Assembly (NCBI RefSeq): GCF_000988165.1
Contig: NW_020169309.1
Span: forward strand, 1-64,000
Source of the DNA: Vairimorpha ceranae
Taxonomy: Eukaryota; Microsporidia; Nosematidae
DNA: 64,000 nt
Reading direction: 5' to 3'
Part shown: piece by piece, positions 30,630-40,574 of the stretch
Layout: every line of letters starts with the position of its first letter
How positions within the stretch are numbered: position 1 is the stretch's first letter
Notes under the pieces: model-generated
The model's database searches: none
What the model saw: the letters and a program-made list of their open reading frames with translations, nothing else
What the model was told of the DNA's origin: nothing
Program-made: the position numbers and the translations under genes

Positions 30630-31811
30630 TTATTGATTTAATTTGTTTTCATTAGTCAAATCAAATACACTAAATTGTCTTTTATCCTCTTTTTTATTAT
30701 TTTTAAAATAAGACTCTGAATTTCTTCTATGTTTAATAAGATTTGGTACTGGATTGGGTTGATTTCTTCTTTCAATTACTTCATCATTTCCGCTAGATTG
30801 TAAATATCTATGATTTAGCAAAACAGAGGCAGATGGTCTGCTTAAATGGCTTGGATTAATGCACTCCAAAATAAATGTAATAAATATATCATCTAAACAG
30901 TTACTATTATTTTTAGATCTAATTTTATCTATAAGTTCATTCATCGTAATTGCTTTATTATTTTCATTACAAATAATTTTATAATTATTTTCTTTATCAA
31001 AATATAAATGTGTATTCTTTCCATGTTCTAACATAAAACGCGGAAGTCTACTAAATAACTTATAAATTTTATAGAGTAAATCTTGATTATCTTTCCCAGG
31101 AAATAAAGGATGGCCCATGTACATTTCATAAATAATACAACCTAAAGACCAAATATCGCATGAATTACTGTAAGGTATTCCTAAAACTACTTCTGGTGCT
31201 CTGTAATACCTAGACTGAACATAAAAATTATTTTGCTGTGGTTCGTAAAAGGCTGATCCAAAATCAATAATCTTTACATCAAATGAATTATAATCTTTAA
31301 TTAAAATATTTTCTGGTTTTAAATCACAATGGGTTATTCCCATAATACTTAAATGATTAAGTCCTTCTAAAATCTGTTTACCAATCTTTTGTATAATTTT
31401 ATGATCAACTCCTTTAAATCCTGTTATTTTAATAAACTCATACAAATTATGTCCTAACAATTCTTCAACTATGCATAAATGCTCTTTAAAAACAAACACA
31501 TCTTTAATTTCAACAAAATATTTACAAAGATTTTTATACATCAACTTCTGTAAAATTTTAACTTCATTCATTTCATAAAAATAATATTTAGGACTGTTTT
31601 TAACAATCTTTATCGCTACCTCTTCACCACATGTACTAACACATCTAACTACTTGACTAAATGTTCCTGTGCCTAGTAAATCAATTATCATATATTTCTT
31701 AAGTTCAGTTTTATGTAAAAAATCTCCTCTAAATATTACTAGATTATTATCTATATTGTCATATAGAGAATTATGTAAAGTTGATGGATTAGTAAGAACT
31801 TTCTTTCTCAT
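30630..31811 (-). CDS. DYRK/YAK1-family protein kinase
   Basis: 393 residues with a complete kinase domain at about 40-345. Glycine loop LGTGTFSQV is at 47-55, VAIK lysine at 68, catalytic loop HCDLKPEN at 161-168 and DFGSA at 183-187. The activation loop YVQSRYYRAPEV at about 197-208 is diagnostic of the DYRK/YAK1/HIPK group, in which the second Tyr is autophosphorylated. HCD instead of HRD also fits this group. Short N-terminus and a basic C-terminal tail. YAK1 is the likeliest single fungal-type orthologue, but the subfamily is not certain. Confidence 0.9.
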   Translation of the reverse strand: MRKKVLTNPSTLHNSLYDNIDNNLVIFRGDFLHKTELKKYMIIDLLGTGTFSQVVRCVSTCGEEVAIKIVKNSPKYYFYEMNEVKILQKLMYKNLCKYFVEIKDVFVFKEHLCIVEELLGHNLYEFIKITGFKGVDHKIIQKIGKQILEGLNHLSIMGITHCDLKPENILIKDYNSFDVKIIDFGSAFYEPQQNNFYVQSRYYRAPEVVLGIPYSNSCDIWSLGCIIYEMYMGHPLFPGKDNQDLLYKIYKLFSRLPRFMLEHGKNTHLYFDKENNYKIICNENNKAITMNELIDKIRSKNNSNCLDDIFITFILECINPSHLSRPSASVLLNHRYLQSSGNDEVIERRNQPNPVPNLIKHRRNSESYFKNNKKEDKRQFSVFDLTNENKLNQ

Positions 31812-32108
31812 CTACAGGACCCCATAAATTTTTATATTTAAAAGAAAAATTTATTAAATTTGTTTGTATAAATTTATGCAAAAAAGCTTAAAAGAAGTTT
31901 TTTGAGCACTTTGCATAATTTATTGAATTAAACCAAAATGTTGATAATTTTGTTTTATTAGCTAAAATATGCAACAAAAAATAAATACTAAATTTTGATA
32001 CATTATTTTTACAAAACTTTTAATTAAAAAGAAGAGATTTAATTTATAATTATAAATATCTGAGGATGATTAAAACAAAAAATTATGTTATAAGTATTGT
32101 AATTTTAT

Positions 32109-34559
32109 TTATAACTCTTGAGTATTTTTTATATTAGTTTCTTCGACCTCATACTTTTCAGTAGCATCTTGAATAAAGCTTGCACTAAAGATATTGTTTT
32201 CAAAGCTAATTAACATTTTAGCTTCTTCTCCATTATAAACAGTTTTATTAAGCAAGGCATTTAGTGAATCTTCATTTTCTATAACCGCAATGATAGACTT
32301 TTCAATTTTTAAAAATATTTTTTTAATATTGTATATCGTAAATCCTCTACAATTTGTTAATATCCTGACTGTTTCTTCATAATCAAGTGAATCAATAGAT
32401 TTTTCACAAAAACTTTTGATGAGATTTAAAATCTCTAAAAATCGATCTTCTACGTCATATTCAGGTATAATATTCATTTTAACTGCTAATTTTGAAGAAC
32501 AAATAGGCTTTAAGTCCATATTCTTAATTTCTTTAAGTTTTTCATATGCATAAAATATAAATCTGTAAACACAAAATATATTGAAATCTCCTATAAAACT
32601 ACATTCTTGAGATACTAGTCCAAAAATCGTATCTACGGTAGGATATAAATTAGGAATTGCGGCCTTTTTGTTATCCGTCTGACTTATTTTTATGAATATT
32701 TTAAAAATTTTAGCAATGTCGTCGACAAGCTGTAAATCTGAAAAGTCAATCTTGATACCTTCCTCAGCTTCCTGCAGCAAAGCCTTAGTACTAAAATTGT
32801 TTTTTTCTTGATTTTTGTAAAATAATCCATTTGTATCTAATGCTTTATAAAAAGATCTTTCGACTTGCTCATTCCACACTTTATTTTTTTGTCTCATTTT
32901 TTCTCTAACTTCTTTATTAACTGAATACAATCTTTTAATTACAACAGGAATAGCTGTTTTTGGTAAACTAAGAATACCTTCCAATACTTCTGTTGCAGAA
33001 TCTTCATAGATAGTTTTAAGAACTTCTTTTATTATTCCAGGGGACATTCCCAAATCTTTTATAGATAGTTCACCTTCTTGCAAATTAGAATAAACTAATT
33101 CTAAAGAAGTTATAAAAAAGTCCAATCTTTCAATAATAAGACTAGTTTCTGATCTATCATCTTCCACTCTAAAAATGCAATCCTCATACATATTTCTTTT
33201 AAGAAATACAAAATTGGCATCTTCTGATTCAAAAGTTGGACAAGAGACACATGTTGTATTTAAAACTTCCTTGGCAATTGCATCTTGATTCGGATTTTGT
33301 ATCTCTCTACTTAAAATTCTATAAGATCCAATTTTTTTGCATTTATCTAATCTTTTACCGGATGTAAATATCTTGTCTTTAAAATTAATAAAATTTTTAA
33401 AAATATCGATTTGTGTTTCATCTTTTAGAATTGGAATAACAAGCAATAAAAGTTCTTTTTTTGTTATAAAATTTTGATTAAAGTAATTTAAGCATCTTAA
33501 AAATTCGTCAGATATATTTTTATCTTCCATAGTTTTTAAAATACCTTTTAGTACGGCAGAATCATCTTCTTCTTTAATTTTATCTGCAGGTATAAAATCT
33601 TTTTCAAAATCTTCAATTAAATCTGGATGTTCCCACAATAGTGTCGAAATTTCAGATCTTATAGAAGACACATTTGAATCAGATGAAAATTTTTGTAAAA
33701 TATCAACAAAAGATTTATAAATATTCGGCTGATGGGAATACCTTTTTTTGACCCTTTGAATAAAATCATTAGCTTGTTTTTTTTTAGAACTCTCTTCTTC
33801 AACTTTCTGTGGATGACCTGAACCATAAAATCCAGGATACAACTTACCGGATGGTGGAAGGCGTATATTATTTGGATTTAAATGTGGTACAAATGTAGGT
33901 ACCATACCATTCAGTAACCCGTTCATATGTGGAGGCTGTAAATGTGGTGGTGGCCCCATTTTAGGAATTAAAGGTCGCATATTTGCATTTGGTTTCATAT
34001 TCGGATGCATCATCTTTGGATTAAACATCGGTCTTCTAAAATGCGGATGTTGTGCCATAGGAGGCCTGACATCATAATTTCTTTGTAAATTATCTGTGTG
34101 TCGTCCGTCAGAGTAAAACTTTAAATGACTAGGTAAATATTCATTAAAAATATCTATAAGATACGGTTTATCCTTAAAAAGTATCTTTACTCCTTTACAA
34201 ACCTCATCTGCATCAATTTTACCAAATTTATAATCTCGCATAGTTTCTAAAAAATTATCATATGTTACCATATCCTCAGAATACTCATCCTTAATTCTAT
34301 TTAAAAAAACCATAGCATCACAAACTTCTGCATCTTCTGGTACCGAAGGCTTCTGCTGTTGATAAGATTCTTTATTAAAAGACAATTCATGATCCGGTTG
34401 CCTGTTTGAGTGAGAAATTTGAGGTGCGAAATGCTGCTTTCCTGTACTAGAACTATCGCTATACTCATTATATTGATTTTTATCGTCTTCTTTGTACCTT
34501 TTAGATCCTTGTTCAGACCATTTATCATTTTCTTGATTACTACTATCCATATTTGACAT
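32109..34559 (-). CDS. SIN3: SIN3 transcriptional corepressor scaffold
   Basis: 816 residues; the scaffold of the Rpd3/HDAC corepressor complex. PAH1 is at about 79-149 (DAMVFLNRIKDEY ... FKDKPYLIDIFNEYLP). A Pro/Met/His-rich linker follows at about 165-250. PAH2 is at about 262-326 (ANDFIQRVKKRY ... LLWEHPDLIEDFEKDFIP). The HDAC-interaction domain spans about 400-520 (SYRILSRE, then DDRSETSLIIERLDFFITSLE). Fungal SIN3 usually has three or four PAH domains and over 1300 residues; this one is compact. AACCCCTC abuts the ATG. The N-terminus is low-complexity. Confidence 0.92.
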   Translation of the reverse strand: MSNMDSSNQENDKWSEQGSKRYKEDDKNQYNEYSDSSSTGKQHFAPQISHSNRQPDHELSFNKESYQQQKPSVPEDAEVCDAMVFLNRIKDEYSEDMVTYDNFLETMRDYKFGKIDADEVCKGVKILFKDKPYLIDIFNEYLPSHLKFYSDGRHTDNLQRNYDVRPPMAQHPHFRRPMFNPKMMHPNMKPNANMRPLIPKMGPPPHLQPPHMNGLLNGMVPTFVPHLNPNNIRLPPSGKLYPGFYGSGHPQKVEEESSKKKQANDFIQRVKKRYSHQPNIYKSFVDILQKFSSDSNVSSIRSEISTLLWEHPDLIEDFEKDFIPADKIKEEDDSAVLKGILKTMEDKNISDEFLRCLNYFNQNFITKKELLLLVIPILKDETQIDIFKNFINFKDKIFTSGKRLDKCKKIGSYRILSREIQNPNQDAIAKEVLNTTCVSCPTFESEDANFVFLKRNMYEDCIFRVEDDRSETSLIIERLDFFITSLELVYSNLQEGELSIKDLGMSPGIIKEVLKTIYEDSATEVLEGILSLPKTAIPVVIKRLYSVNKEVREKMRQKNKVWNEQVERSFYKALDTNGLFYKNQEKNNFSTKALLQEAEEGIKIDFSDLQLVDDIAKIFKIFIKISQTDNKKAAIPNLYPTVDTIFGLVSQECSFIGDFNIFCVYRFIFYAYEKLKEIKNMDLKPICSSKLAVKMNIIPEYDVEDRFLEILNLIKSFCEKSIDSLDYEETVRILTNCRGFTIYNIKKIFLKIEKSIIAVIENEDSLNALLNKTVYNGEEAKMLISFENNIFSASFIQDATEKYEVEETNIKNTQEL

Positions 34560-35686
34560 GAGGGGTTATAATATAAAAAAAAGAAATATACATCATTTGT
34601 TTATTTGCTAAAAATGCGAAATTAATATTTAAACTTATAAAATTAAGTTATGATTAATTGCAATTTAATAGAATTAACTATTAATTTTTTTTGTTTGTAG
34701 TAAAAGATTAATAAAGCATTTACTCATGATTTAAACAAAAAATATAAAAAATTAAATTAGATTAAATTTCAAATAGGAAATATTAGGAATTGGTTTTTGG
34801 ATTTTGTAAGCTTTTAACAAATCTTCAAAATTAAAATAATTAACTTTAATAAATTTATGAAATTAACTAATACATTGTAAGATTAATTCTTTGTACATAT
34901 TGAAATTGTGTCGATATTTTACAGTAGTGTAAATTTAAAATTATAAAATTGCTTAAACTTTTTGGTTTTAATACCGTAAATAATTTAAAATAAAATTTAT
35001 TTACTTGTAATTGTTTACTTAAAGATATTTTAAATTTATTTAATCTTTAAAAGTAAGAAATGTAGATAACTCATTTCTATTGGTATTAGATACCTTATTG
35101 TAATTTTCTTTATTTATGTATTATGGATTAAATATAAAATGTTAATTATTTAATTTTTCTATAAATTTAATTTGCTAAGGTTTATATATTTCATATCAAA
35201 TAATTAACATTTTGCAAATGCAGTAGCAAAATTTTCACTTTTATTAAATTAAATTTTTGGGATAGTTGAACATTTTATACTCTAAAATTTATTTCTATAT
35301 TTTAATAAAATTACAACATTTTCAATTTTATATTTCTATATGCGCATTAGAAGTAAAAGTTTAATTTTCACTAATTTTTTCGTACAAATATATTTGATAA
35401 AAAATAATTTTTATTGTATTTAAAATTGATCTTACTATATTAGAATGATAATATTTATACAATAGTATTATTATCAAATATAAAACGGCCAATTTCGAAA
35501 GTCTATCACTTTAATGTGGTACCATTACTGCATTCTTTAATAGCTTTCCTTCTTTTTATTAAACCTTAGTATATTTAAATTAAAAAAGAAATATAAATAC
35601 TTTTATGCTATACTCACTTTCCAGAAATATTTTATAACCCGCTGCTTACAACAACATCTCATAACTTGGAATATTTATAATTTATT
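34560..35686. other. 1.1-kb gene-poor AT-rich region
   Basis: No gene is recognised. A small GC-raised patch at about 35485-35550 contains TGGTACCA and short inverted repeats but no tRNA or other RNA consensus that I can identify. Confidence 0.45.
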
Positions 35687-35864
35687 TTATTTGTTTGACA
35701 TGTTTTCAATTGTTTCTAAAACTTTTAAATTAAACGACAAAGCATTTAACAATTTATCTAATTTTATACTTGCTATTGATGAGTCATAAACTTCAAATTT
35801 ATATTTAATTGGGTCAATTTTTTCTTAAATAAAATGGCTTTATGTATAACACAATGTGGTACAT
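35687..35864 (-). pseudogene. possible broken small ORF of about 59 codons
   Basis: From ATG at 35864 the minus strand reads MYHIVLYIKPFYLRKN then stops. Dropping one base in the A-run near 35819-35824 would join it to an open frame that begins KIDPIKYKFEVYD, contains a heptad-like helix ending LETIENMSNK, and stops at 35687. The composition looks coding. It may be a frameshifted gene, an assembly error in the homopolymer, or chance in AT-rich DNA. No family recognised. Confidence 0.25.
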
Positions 35865-35984
35865 GTTTACTGGTTATTTTGTTAACCTACATCATTTCGA
35901 AATGTTTATACAAATAATTTACTTACATTAGTTCTAAAAAACATATTACTAAATTATGCACGCATAAAAGTATAAATAAAAAAT

Positions 35985-36479
35985 TTATTCATCTGGAATT
36001 CTAATCTCCCCAGAATTGATAGAAGCTGTAACTTCTCTAGGTGTTCTGCCTTCAACAGTACATCCAACCGAATAGCATGTTCCAAGAACTTCTTTAACAG
36101 TTCCTGCTAATTTTTTACTAAATGATTTAATTCTAATTTTCTTAGCTATTTCAATAACATCACTAAATTTTAAGTCTCCATCGTGTTTAATATTTTTAAC
36201 CTTCTTTCTATCTCTTGGTGGTTCTCTCAATGCTTTGATAATTAAAGTAGATGTATTAGGTAAGACCTCCACTGTGGCTTTTCCTCCTGATACTGTAACA
36301 CCGACCATAACTTTAAGGCTTTTATATTCTGCAGTGGCTGCTTTAATATCCTCACCTACTTTCTTTATTGGTATACCCCATGAACCCGCTCTCTGTGCCA
36401 AAACTGGACCGGGGAGTTCTCCTCCAATTACTTGTATTTTTAGATATTTAACATCTCCTGTATCTGCATTTTTATTCAT
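35985..36479 (-). CDS. RPL12: 60S ribosomal protein uL11 (RPL12)
   Basis: 164 residues, the full length of eukaryotic uL11, which forms the base of the GTPase-associated stalk. The N-terminal domain has GGELPGPVLAQRAGSWGIP (a variant of the usual GGExG--S-LAPKIGPLGL); the C-terminal RNA-binding domain has LREPPRDRKKVKNIKHDGDL and GTCYSVGCTVEGRTPREV. TTACCCCAAAA precedes the ATG. No intron is seen, although some microsporidian ribosomal genes have short ones. Confidence 0.97.
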   Translation of the reverse strand: MNKNADTGDVKYLKIQVIGGELPGPVLAQRAGSWGIPIKKVGEDIKAATAEYKSLKVMVGVTVSGGKATVEVLPNTSTLIIKALREPPRDRKKVKNIKHDGDLKFSDVIEIAKKIRIKSFSKKLAGTVKEVLGTCYSVGCTVEGRTPREVTASINSGEIRIPDE

Positions 36480-36760
36480 TTTTTGGGGTAAAAAATTTAC
36501 AATAAATTTAACAAATGTCAGTTTATAATACTAAATTTGGTTTATGAAATAATCGTTATTGTCTTATTGATAACAATTTATTATTAAAATCAAATTCTGT
36601 TTAAAATTCTTACAAGTATTTATATTTTGTAATGTGGTAAATTATTACTAATTGTTTTATAAAATGTTAATGTAAAGTTAATAATAAATAATGATACAGT
36701 TTTGTAATTTAAAACATGTTTCATCTTAAAATATTTATAACTTAAGTTTTTAGGGCAGAA

Positions 36761-37441
36761 ATGATATTTTTTTTTATTTCGCACAGCTTTGCTTCACTTA
36801 AAGGCGAGCTCGTACCAGAAGGAAATAAAGACTTAAGACTTGCTGATACTGGAACAAATAAGCTAAGATGGGTAGCTAAAACAGATTTGGGGAGCAACAA
36901 AGATCTTTCAATTGTGGAATATGACAGGGACAAAAAATATCTAAAAGTTAATGGTAAAGAACTGTGCACTAAAATATTCAGCAAAGAAATACAATTTTGT
37001 GATAATAAATACGTTTATACGAAATGGGAGCCCTTAGCAGAAGATGGAAGGTTTAAATTTAAAACAGAAGATGGATATTGTTTAAGTGTAGGAAAGAAAA
37101 TGGATTCATTTAATTCAGTTATTCTTAGCAAATGTAAAGCACAGAATATTTATCAAAGATTTAAATACGAAAAAAACGAAGATGAGAAGGGACGAATAGA
37201 AACTATTAAAAATGACTATGATGAAGGAAGTCCAGTAATATTGAATATGGCTTTAAAAGCATATGAGAAAGACACACCTGTTGAAGTAATTATTAAAGAT
37301 AAAAAAGATGGATTTAAGCGTGTTAATACAACAATAGGAGAATTAAACACTTTGTTTGCTTTTAATCACAATGCTGAACCAATAAACCATGATATGCTTG
37401 TTGATACTACAAAATTGAACCAACAATCGGAAGAATACTAA
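36761..37441 (+). CDS. secreted ricin-B-like (beta-trefoil) protein
   Basis: 226 residues with a short N-terminal hydrophobic signal (about 1-11, MIFFFISHSFA). The middle of the protein has the ricin-B-type pattern: FKTEDGYCLSVGKKMDSFN and VILSKCKAQNIYQRFKYE, with paired cysteines and a Q-x-F (QxW-like) close. The C-terminal 60 residues look disordered and acidic. Microsporidian ricin-B-like proteins form secreted families implicated in host contact; function here is inference. The same type of gene follows 600 bases downstream. An in-frame stop upstream confirms that the start is at or after 36761. Confidence 0.7.
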   Translation: MIFFFISHSFASLKGELVPEGNKDLRLADTGTNKLRWVAKTDLGSNKDLSIVEYDRDKKYLKVNGKELCTKIFSKEIQFCDNKYVYTKWEPLAEDGRFKFKTEDGYCLSVGKKMDSFNSVILSKCKAQNIYQRFKYEKNEDEKGRIETIKNDYDEGSPVILNMALKAYEKDTPVEVIIKDKKDGFKRVNTTIGELNTLFAFNHNAEPINHDMLVDTTKLNQQSEEY

Positions 37442-38040
37442 TAAAATATTATTTTAATAAAAATCAGGTTTCTAATTTTACTATTACATTATTAATTCAT
37501 AATTAATTAATTTTAGTGTAGTCTTAAAAATATTAAATTTTTTAACTTAAAGCATAAATAAAATAGAGACATTTAATAAATAAATTAATTTTTACTAAAA
37601 TCTATATAATTTAATTAAAATATCAAGTTTAACAAAACTTAAAAAAACACAATATTTAATTCAATCAAAAAGTATATTTTAATAAAATTTAAATTTTAGT
37701 TAGAATGCTTTTTAATTAATTTAAATAAACAAAATTGTAGTAAAATATATACTATTATGATGTTTTAGAAACTTTTAATCAATAAAATGTTTTGTATCAA
37801 ATATATTTTTTTAAGTTGTATAGTAATGACTTATCTTATGTTATGTAAGGAATTTAGTTGCTTTACTGTTAACATTTATACTTAATTTTAATTTATAAAT
37901 GCCTAAATAAATCTTTGGGAATTTCTATTAAAATTCCTTCAGTTATTTTGCTCTATTTTTTGTAATTCACAAAACGCTTCTTGGTTTTTGAAACTGTGTT
38001 TTATATAAAAAATATAAAATCAGCAAAAGATTTAACAGTT
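37442..38040. other. 600-bp spacer between the two lectin-like genes
   Basis: AT-rich with no recognised gene. In-frame sequence 37981-38040 continues upstream of the next gene but only from a TTG codon. Confidence 0.45.
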
Positions 38041-38574
38041 ATGTTTTTTATTCTTTACACTGTAAGAATATTAGCTACCATGCATCGAATAAAGGTTCTA
38101 TCTAAAGACAGAGATTTTGAAATGTCTGTTCATTCTACTGGTTCATATACAAATGATATAGTTCTTGTTCCTTCAACAAATGACTTTGTAAAGGAAAACA
38201 CTTTTGTGTATGAAGAATCAAGAGGAGGATTGAGAACAATGAGTGGTAGATTTATAACTAAAGGAGTTATGACATCCGATTTGAAATATAGCATAAAACT
38301 TGAGAACTCAAAAAGTTCATCTGATGGCTGGAAGATTTCACCACGCACGGATTATAATACTATTTCTAATTCAGAAAGCTACTGCTTTAAGAAAGGAAAA
38401 TTTAATAAATCTGGAAATTATTATGAGTTATTTATTGAATCTTGTAATATAACAGATCCAGAGCAGCAATTTTTAGTAATAGATCTTGAAAGAACATTAA
38501 ATGGTGAGGATTGGGATATAAATCAGAAGGGAGAAGTTGATATACTTAATGAGCCTATGTATTTGGGTAAATAA
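38041..38574 (+). CDS. secreted ricin-B-like protein, neighbour paralogue
   Basis: 177 residues from the first ATG, beginning with a signal peptide (MFFILYTVRILA). The following domain has strand-rich segments and a ricin-B-like unit, SYCFKKGKFNKSGNYYELF then ESCNITDPEQQFLVI, with paired Cys and a QQF close, matching the pattern in the upstream gene. The two proteins also share an SxxxDxx tail region rich in acidic residues. They are diverged and adjacent in tandem, which suggests an old duplication. No catalytic domain is present, only a carbohydrate-binding-type fold. Confidence 0.65.
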   Translation: MFFILYTVRILATMHRIKVLSKDRDFEMSVHSTGSYTNDIVLVPSTNDFVKENTFVYEESRGGLRTMSGRFITKGVMTSDLKYSIKLENSKSSSDGWKISPRTDYNTISNSESYCFKKGKFNKSGNYYELFIESCNITDPEQQFLVIDLERTLNGEDWDINQKGEVDILNEPMYLGK

Positions 38575-39110
38575 AATTTAATAATAGTATATTTTTATTA
38601 ATTTAAAAGTTTAATATATTTAAAATTTACAGACTTAAAAATAATATTCTTTAATTTCATTTTTTCCTTCATTTATTAGAACATTATTTATGTAAATTTA
38701 AATAACTTTTACGATGTAGTAAAATATTAAAAGTTTGATATTTCAAATCAAAATTACTAAAATACTTTAATGAGCACAAGAGTTAAGATTAACTAACACA
38801 TATGTTTTATCAATTTATTAAATAAGTAAATATTAGATATCCTTAAATTTAAGGCTTATTAGTAACAAAATACGAGTATAGTAAGAATACATGACATTTA
38901 CAACAATACTTATATATTTAAATTATTATGTATAAAATCAAATAAAATATTTTTAAGGTTTATATTTTATTCTAGTAACATAAAAATGTGTTTATGCCTA
39001 CTCTAAAAAAGTAAAGTTTATTATATATTAAAAATATCACTTCTTTCATTTAGTTCTCAGTTATTATTATTCTCATAGCTGTTATTTGGTTCAAATTTTA
39101 TCCCTTTAAT
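38575..39110. other. 530-bp AT-rich intergenic region
   Basis: No recognised feature apart from the CCC motif just before the next start. Confidence 0.45.
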
Positions 39111-39401
39111 ATGAAAACTGAAGTAATTTTTAAAAAGCATTTATCTGATTTTAAAAAAGTTGACACATCAAAATACACACAAATTTATATTAATAAAGAA
39201 GTAGATGATAAGACTACAAAGCTTTCACTATCTAAATATTCAGGAGATATCCTTTATATTCTTAGTAATAAAGACTTAGAAGATGTTAATGATTATTTTA
39301 AACAAGAAACAATTGTAGAATCTCCAAACTTACCAGAAAAGAAAATTAATGTTAAGAAAAGCAAACAGGGCAACTTATTTAATTTTTTAAAGAAGAAATA
39401 A
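39111..39401 (+). CDS. small PIP-box protein, possibly a reduced DNA polymerase delta subunit Pol32/POLD3
   Basis: 96 residues. The C-terminus reads KKSKQGNLFNFLKKK, a PCNA-interacting (PIP) box of the form Q86-x-x-L89-x-x-F92-L93 flanked by lysines and placed at the very end, as in Pol32/POLD3. The rest is a short acidic-basic domain with no recognised fold. Yeast Pol32 is 350 residues, so if this is Pol32 it retains little but the PCNA hook. Other PIP-box peptides cannot be excluded. TATCCCTTTAAT precedes the ATG. Confidence 0.6.
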   Translation: MKTEVIFKKHLSDFKKVDTSKYTQIYINKEVDDKTTKLSLSKYSGDILYILSNKDLEDVNDYFKQETIVESPNLPEKKINVKKSKQGNLFNFLKKK

Positions 39402-39784
39402 ATTAATAGTAGCTTGTATAAGAATCATAAAAAATTTTGTTTTATAAGATGTATAAATAAGTACGGACCTGTATTTTTGTCTATATTATGTAAAGTTTTA
39501 GGTTTATAATAATTTCTTTAAATAACTAAATCTTAAGTTTGTATTTTTTTAGTTTTTAATTTAAATTCTTCTTTTTATGCTACTATTTTTGTATAATTGT
39601 TGAAAATAAAAATGGGTTTATTTTATTATAATTATTTCAATATTGACATGTCAACTAAATCACATGTTAAACATATATTGAAACTTAATGTTTCATTAAT
39701 ACATCCTACAATAAAAATTAAAAATAATTATTATACAACTTTGTTTATAAATACAAACAAATTTTTTTTTATAAATATTTTTTT
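39402..39784. other. AT-rich intergenic region
   Basis: About 380 bases. A short open stretch from 39612 is low-complexity and runs into the candidate RNA; it is not treated as a gene. Confidence 0.45.
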
Positions 39785-39946
39785 AGCACAAAAGGGGTTG
39801 TCCTTGCGTATGGAGATCGTCTATCAATGATGTATATACGGAGATAGAACTAATGCTAGCTGAGACATTAAAGCTATTCTAAGTCTTATACCTTATATGG
39901 TATAAGCCACTTGTAAAGTGAATTATTTAGCCTATGCTATTTTTTT
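39785..39946 (+). ncRNA. candidate structured RNA, possibly a Pol III transcript
   Basis: This 160-base stretch has clearly higher GC than the flanks but no sustained ORF. It contains a perfect 8-bp hairpin, CTTATACC-TTATAT-GGTATAAG (39885-39906), followed by CACTT-GTA-AAGTG (39908-39920). Upstream, CTATC (39821-39825) can pair with GATAG (39842-39846). A TTTTTTT run at 39940-39946 could be a Pol III terminator. An ATGATGT (39827-39833) and CTGA (39860-39863) resemble C/D boxes, but the spacing is short. No consensus of 5S, U6, SRP or RNase P/MRP RNA was recognised. Confidence 0.35.
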
Positions 39947-39967
39947 GTAATTTTTTACTCTTCTTTT

Positions 39968-40453
39968 ATGGATTTGCATTTGAAAAAACTTGAAGAATTT
40001 ATTTCTGAAAATAAAAAGTTATACAATTTAAATATAAAACTTAAAGAACAACTTAATCAAGCAAATAAAAAAGTTATTGAATTAGAAACAAATGTTGCAA
40101 CTCTCGATAGTACGATTTATAGACTAAAGAAAGAGGTTCGTAATTTAGAACATGATTTAAAAAGTAAAGAGAAAGTAATTCAAAATAATATACTTTTTAT
40201 GAAAAGTGAATATAAACGTAAGGACATTCTAAACAATAAGTTAATAGGATCCACTAAAGATACAAAAATTATTGAGTTGAAAAAAGAGGTAAATTTACTT
40301 TTTCATAGAAATAATTTACTTTGTGAATTTATAAAAAATCTTTTTGATAAAAAGGATCTGGACTTTTTACTATTTTATAAGCTATTAGAAATTTCTGATA
40401 AAAAAAATATAGAACTATTTTTAGAAGACTATAAGGATGATTTAACAAATTGA
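39968..40453 (+). CDS. coiled-coil protein of unknown function
   Basis: 161 residues. Residues about 5-110 form a strongly predicted coiled coil by eye: continuous heptads rich in Leu, Glu, Lys and Asn (for example LNIKLKEQLNQANKKVIELE). The C-terminal 50 residues are hydrophobic helices (FIKNLFDKKDLDFLLFYKLL). This layout is common in kinetochore and tethering subunits, but no family is recognised. Confidence 0.65.
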   Translation: MDLHLKKLEEFISENKKLYNLNIKLKEQLNQANKKVIELETNVATLDSTIYRLKKEVRNLEHDLKSKEKVIQNNILFMKSEYKRKDILNNKLIGSTKDTKIIELKKEVNLLFHRNNLLCEFIKNLFDKKDLDFLLFYKLLEISDKKNIELFLEDYKDDLTN

Positions 40454-40574
40454 TATAAAAAGAGTACAAAGATGTTATTAGTTTTTTCGAAGTAATATAA
40501 ATCCTTTTTAACTAATTAAAATAAATAAAAATAAGAAAAGTTAGTATTGTTTTATTAAAATTATTTATACTGTA

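Noticed and set aside
35485..35550. Possible tRNA or tRNA relic (TTTCGAAA in a GC-raised patch)
   Set aside because: No T-stem, acceptor or anticodon arm can be formed around it on either strand.
39597..39830. 72-77 codon + strand ORF
   Set aside because: Low complexity, poor start, and it runs into the candidate structured RNA.
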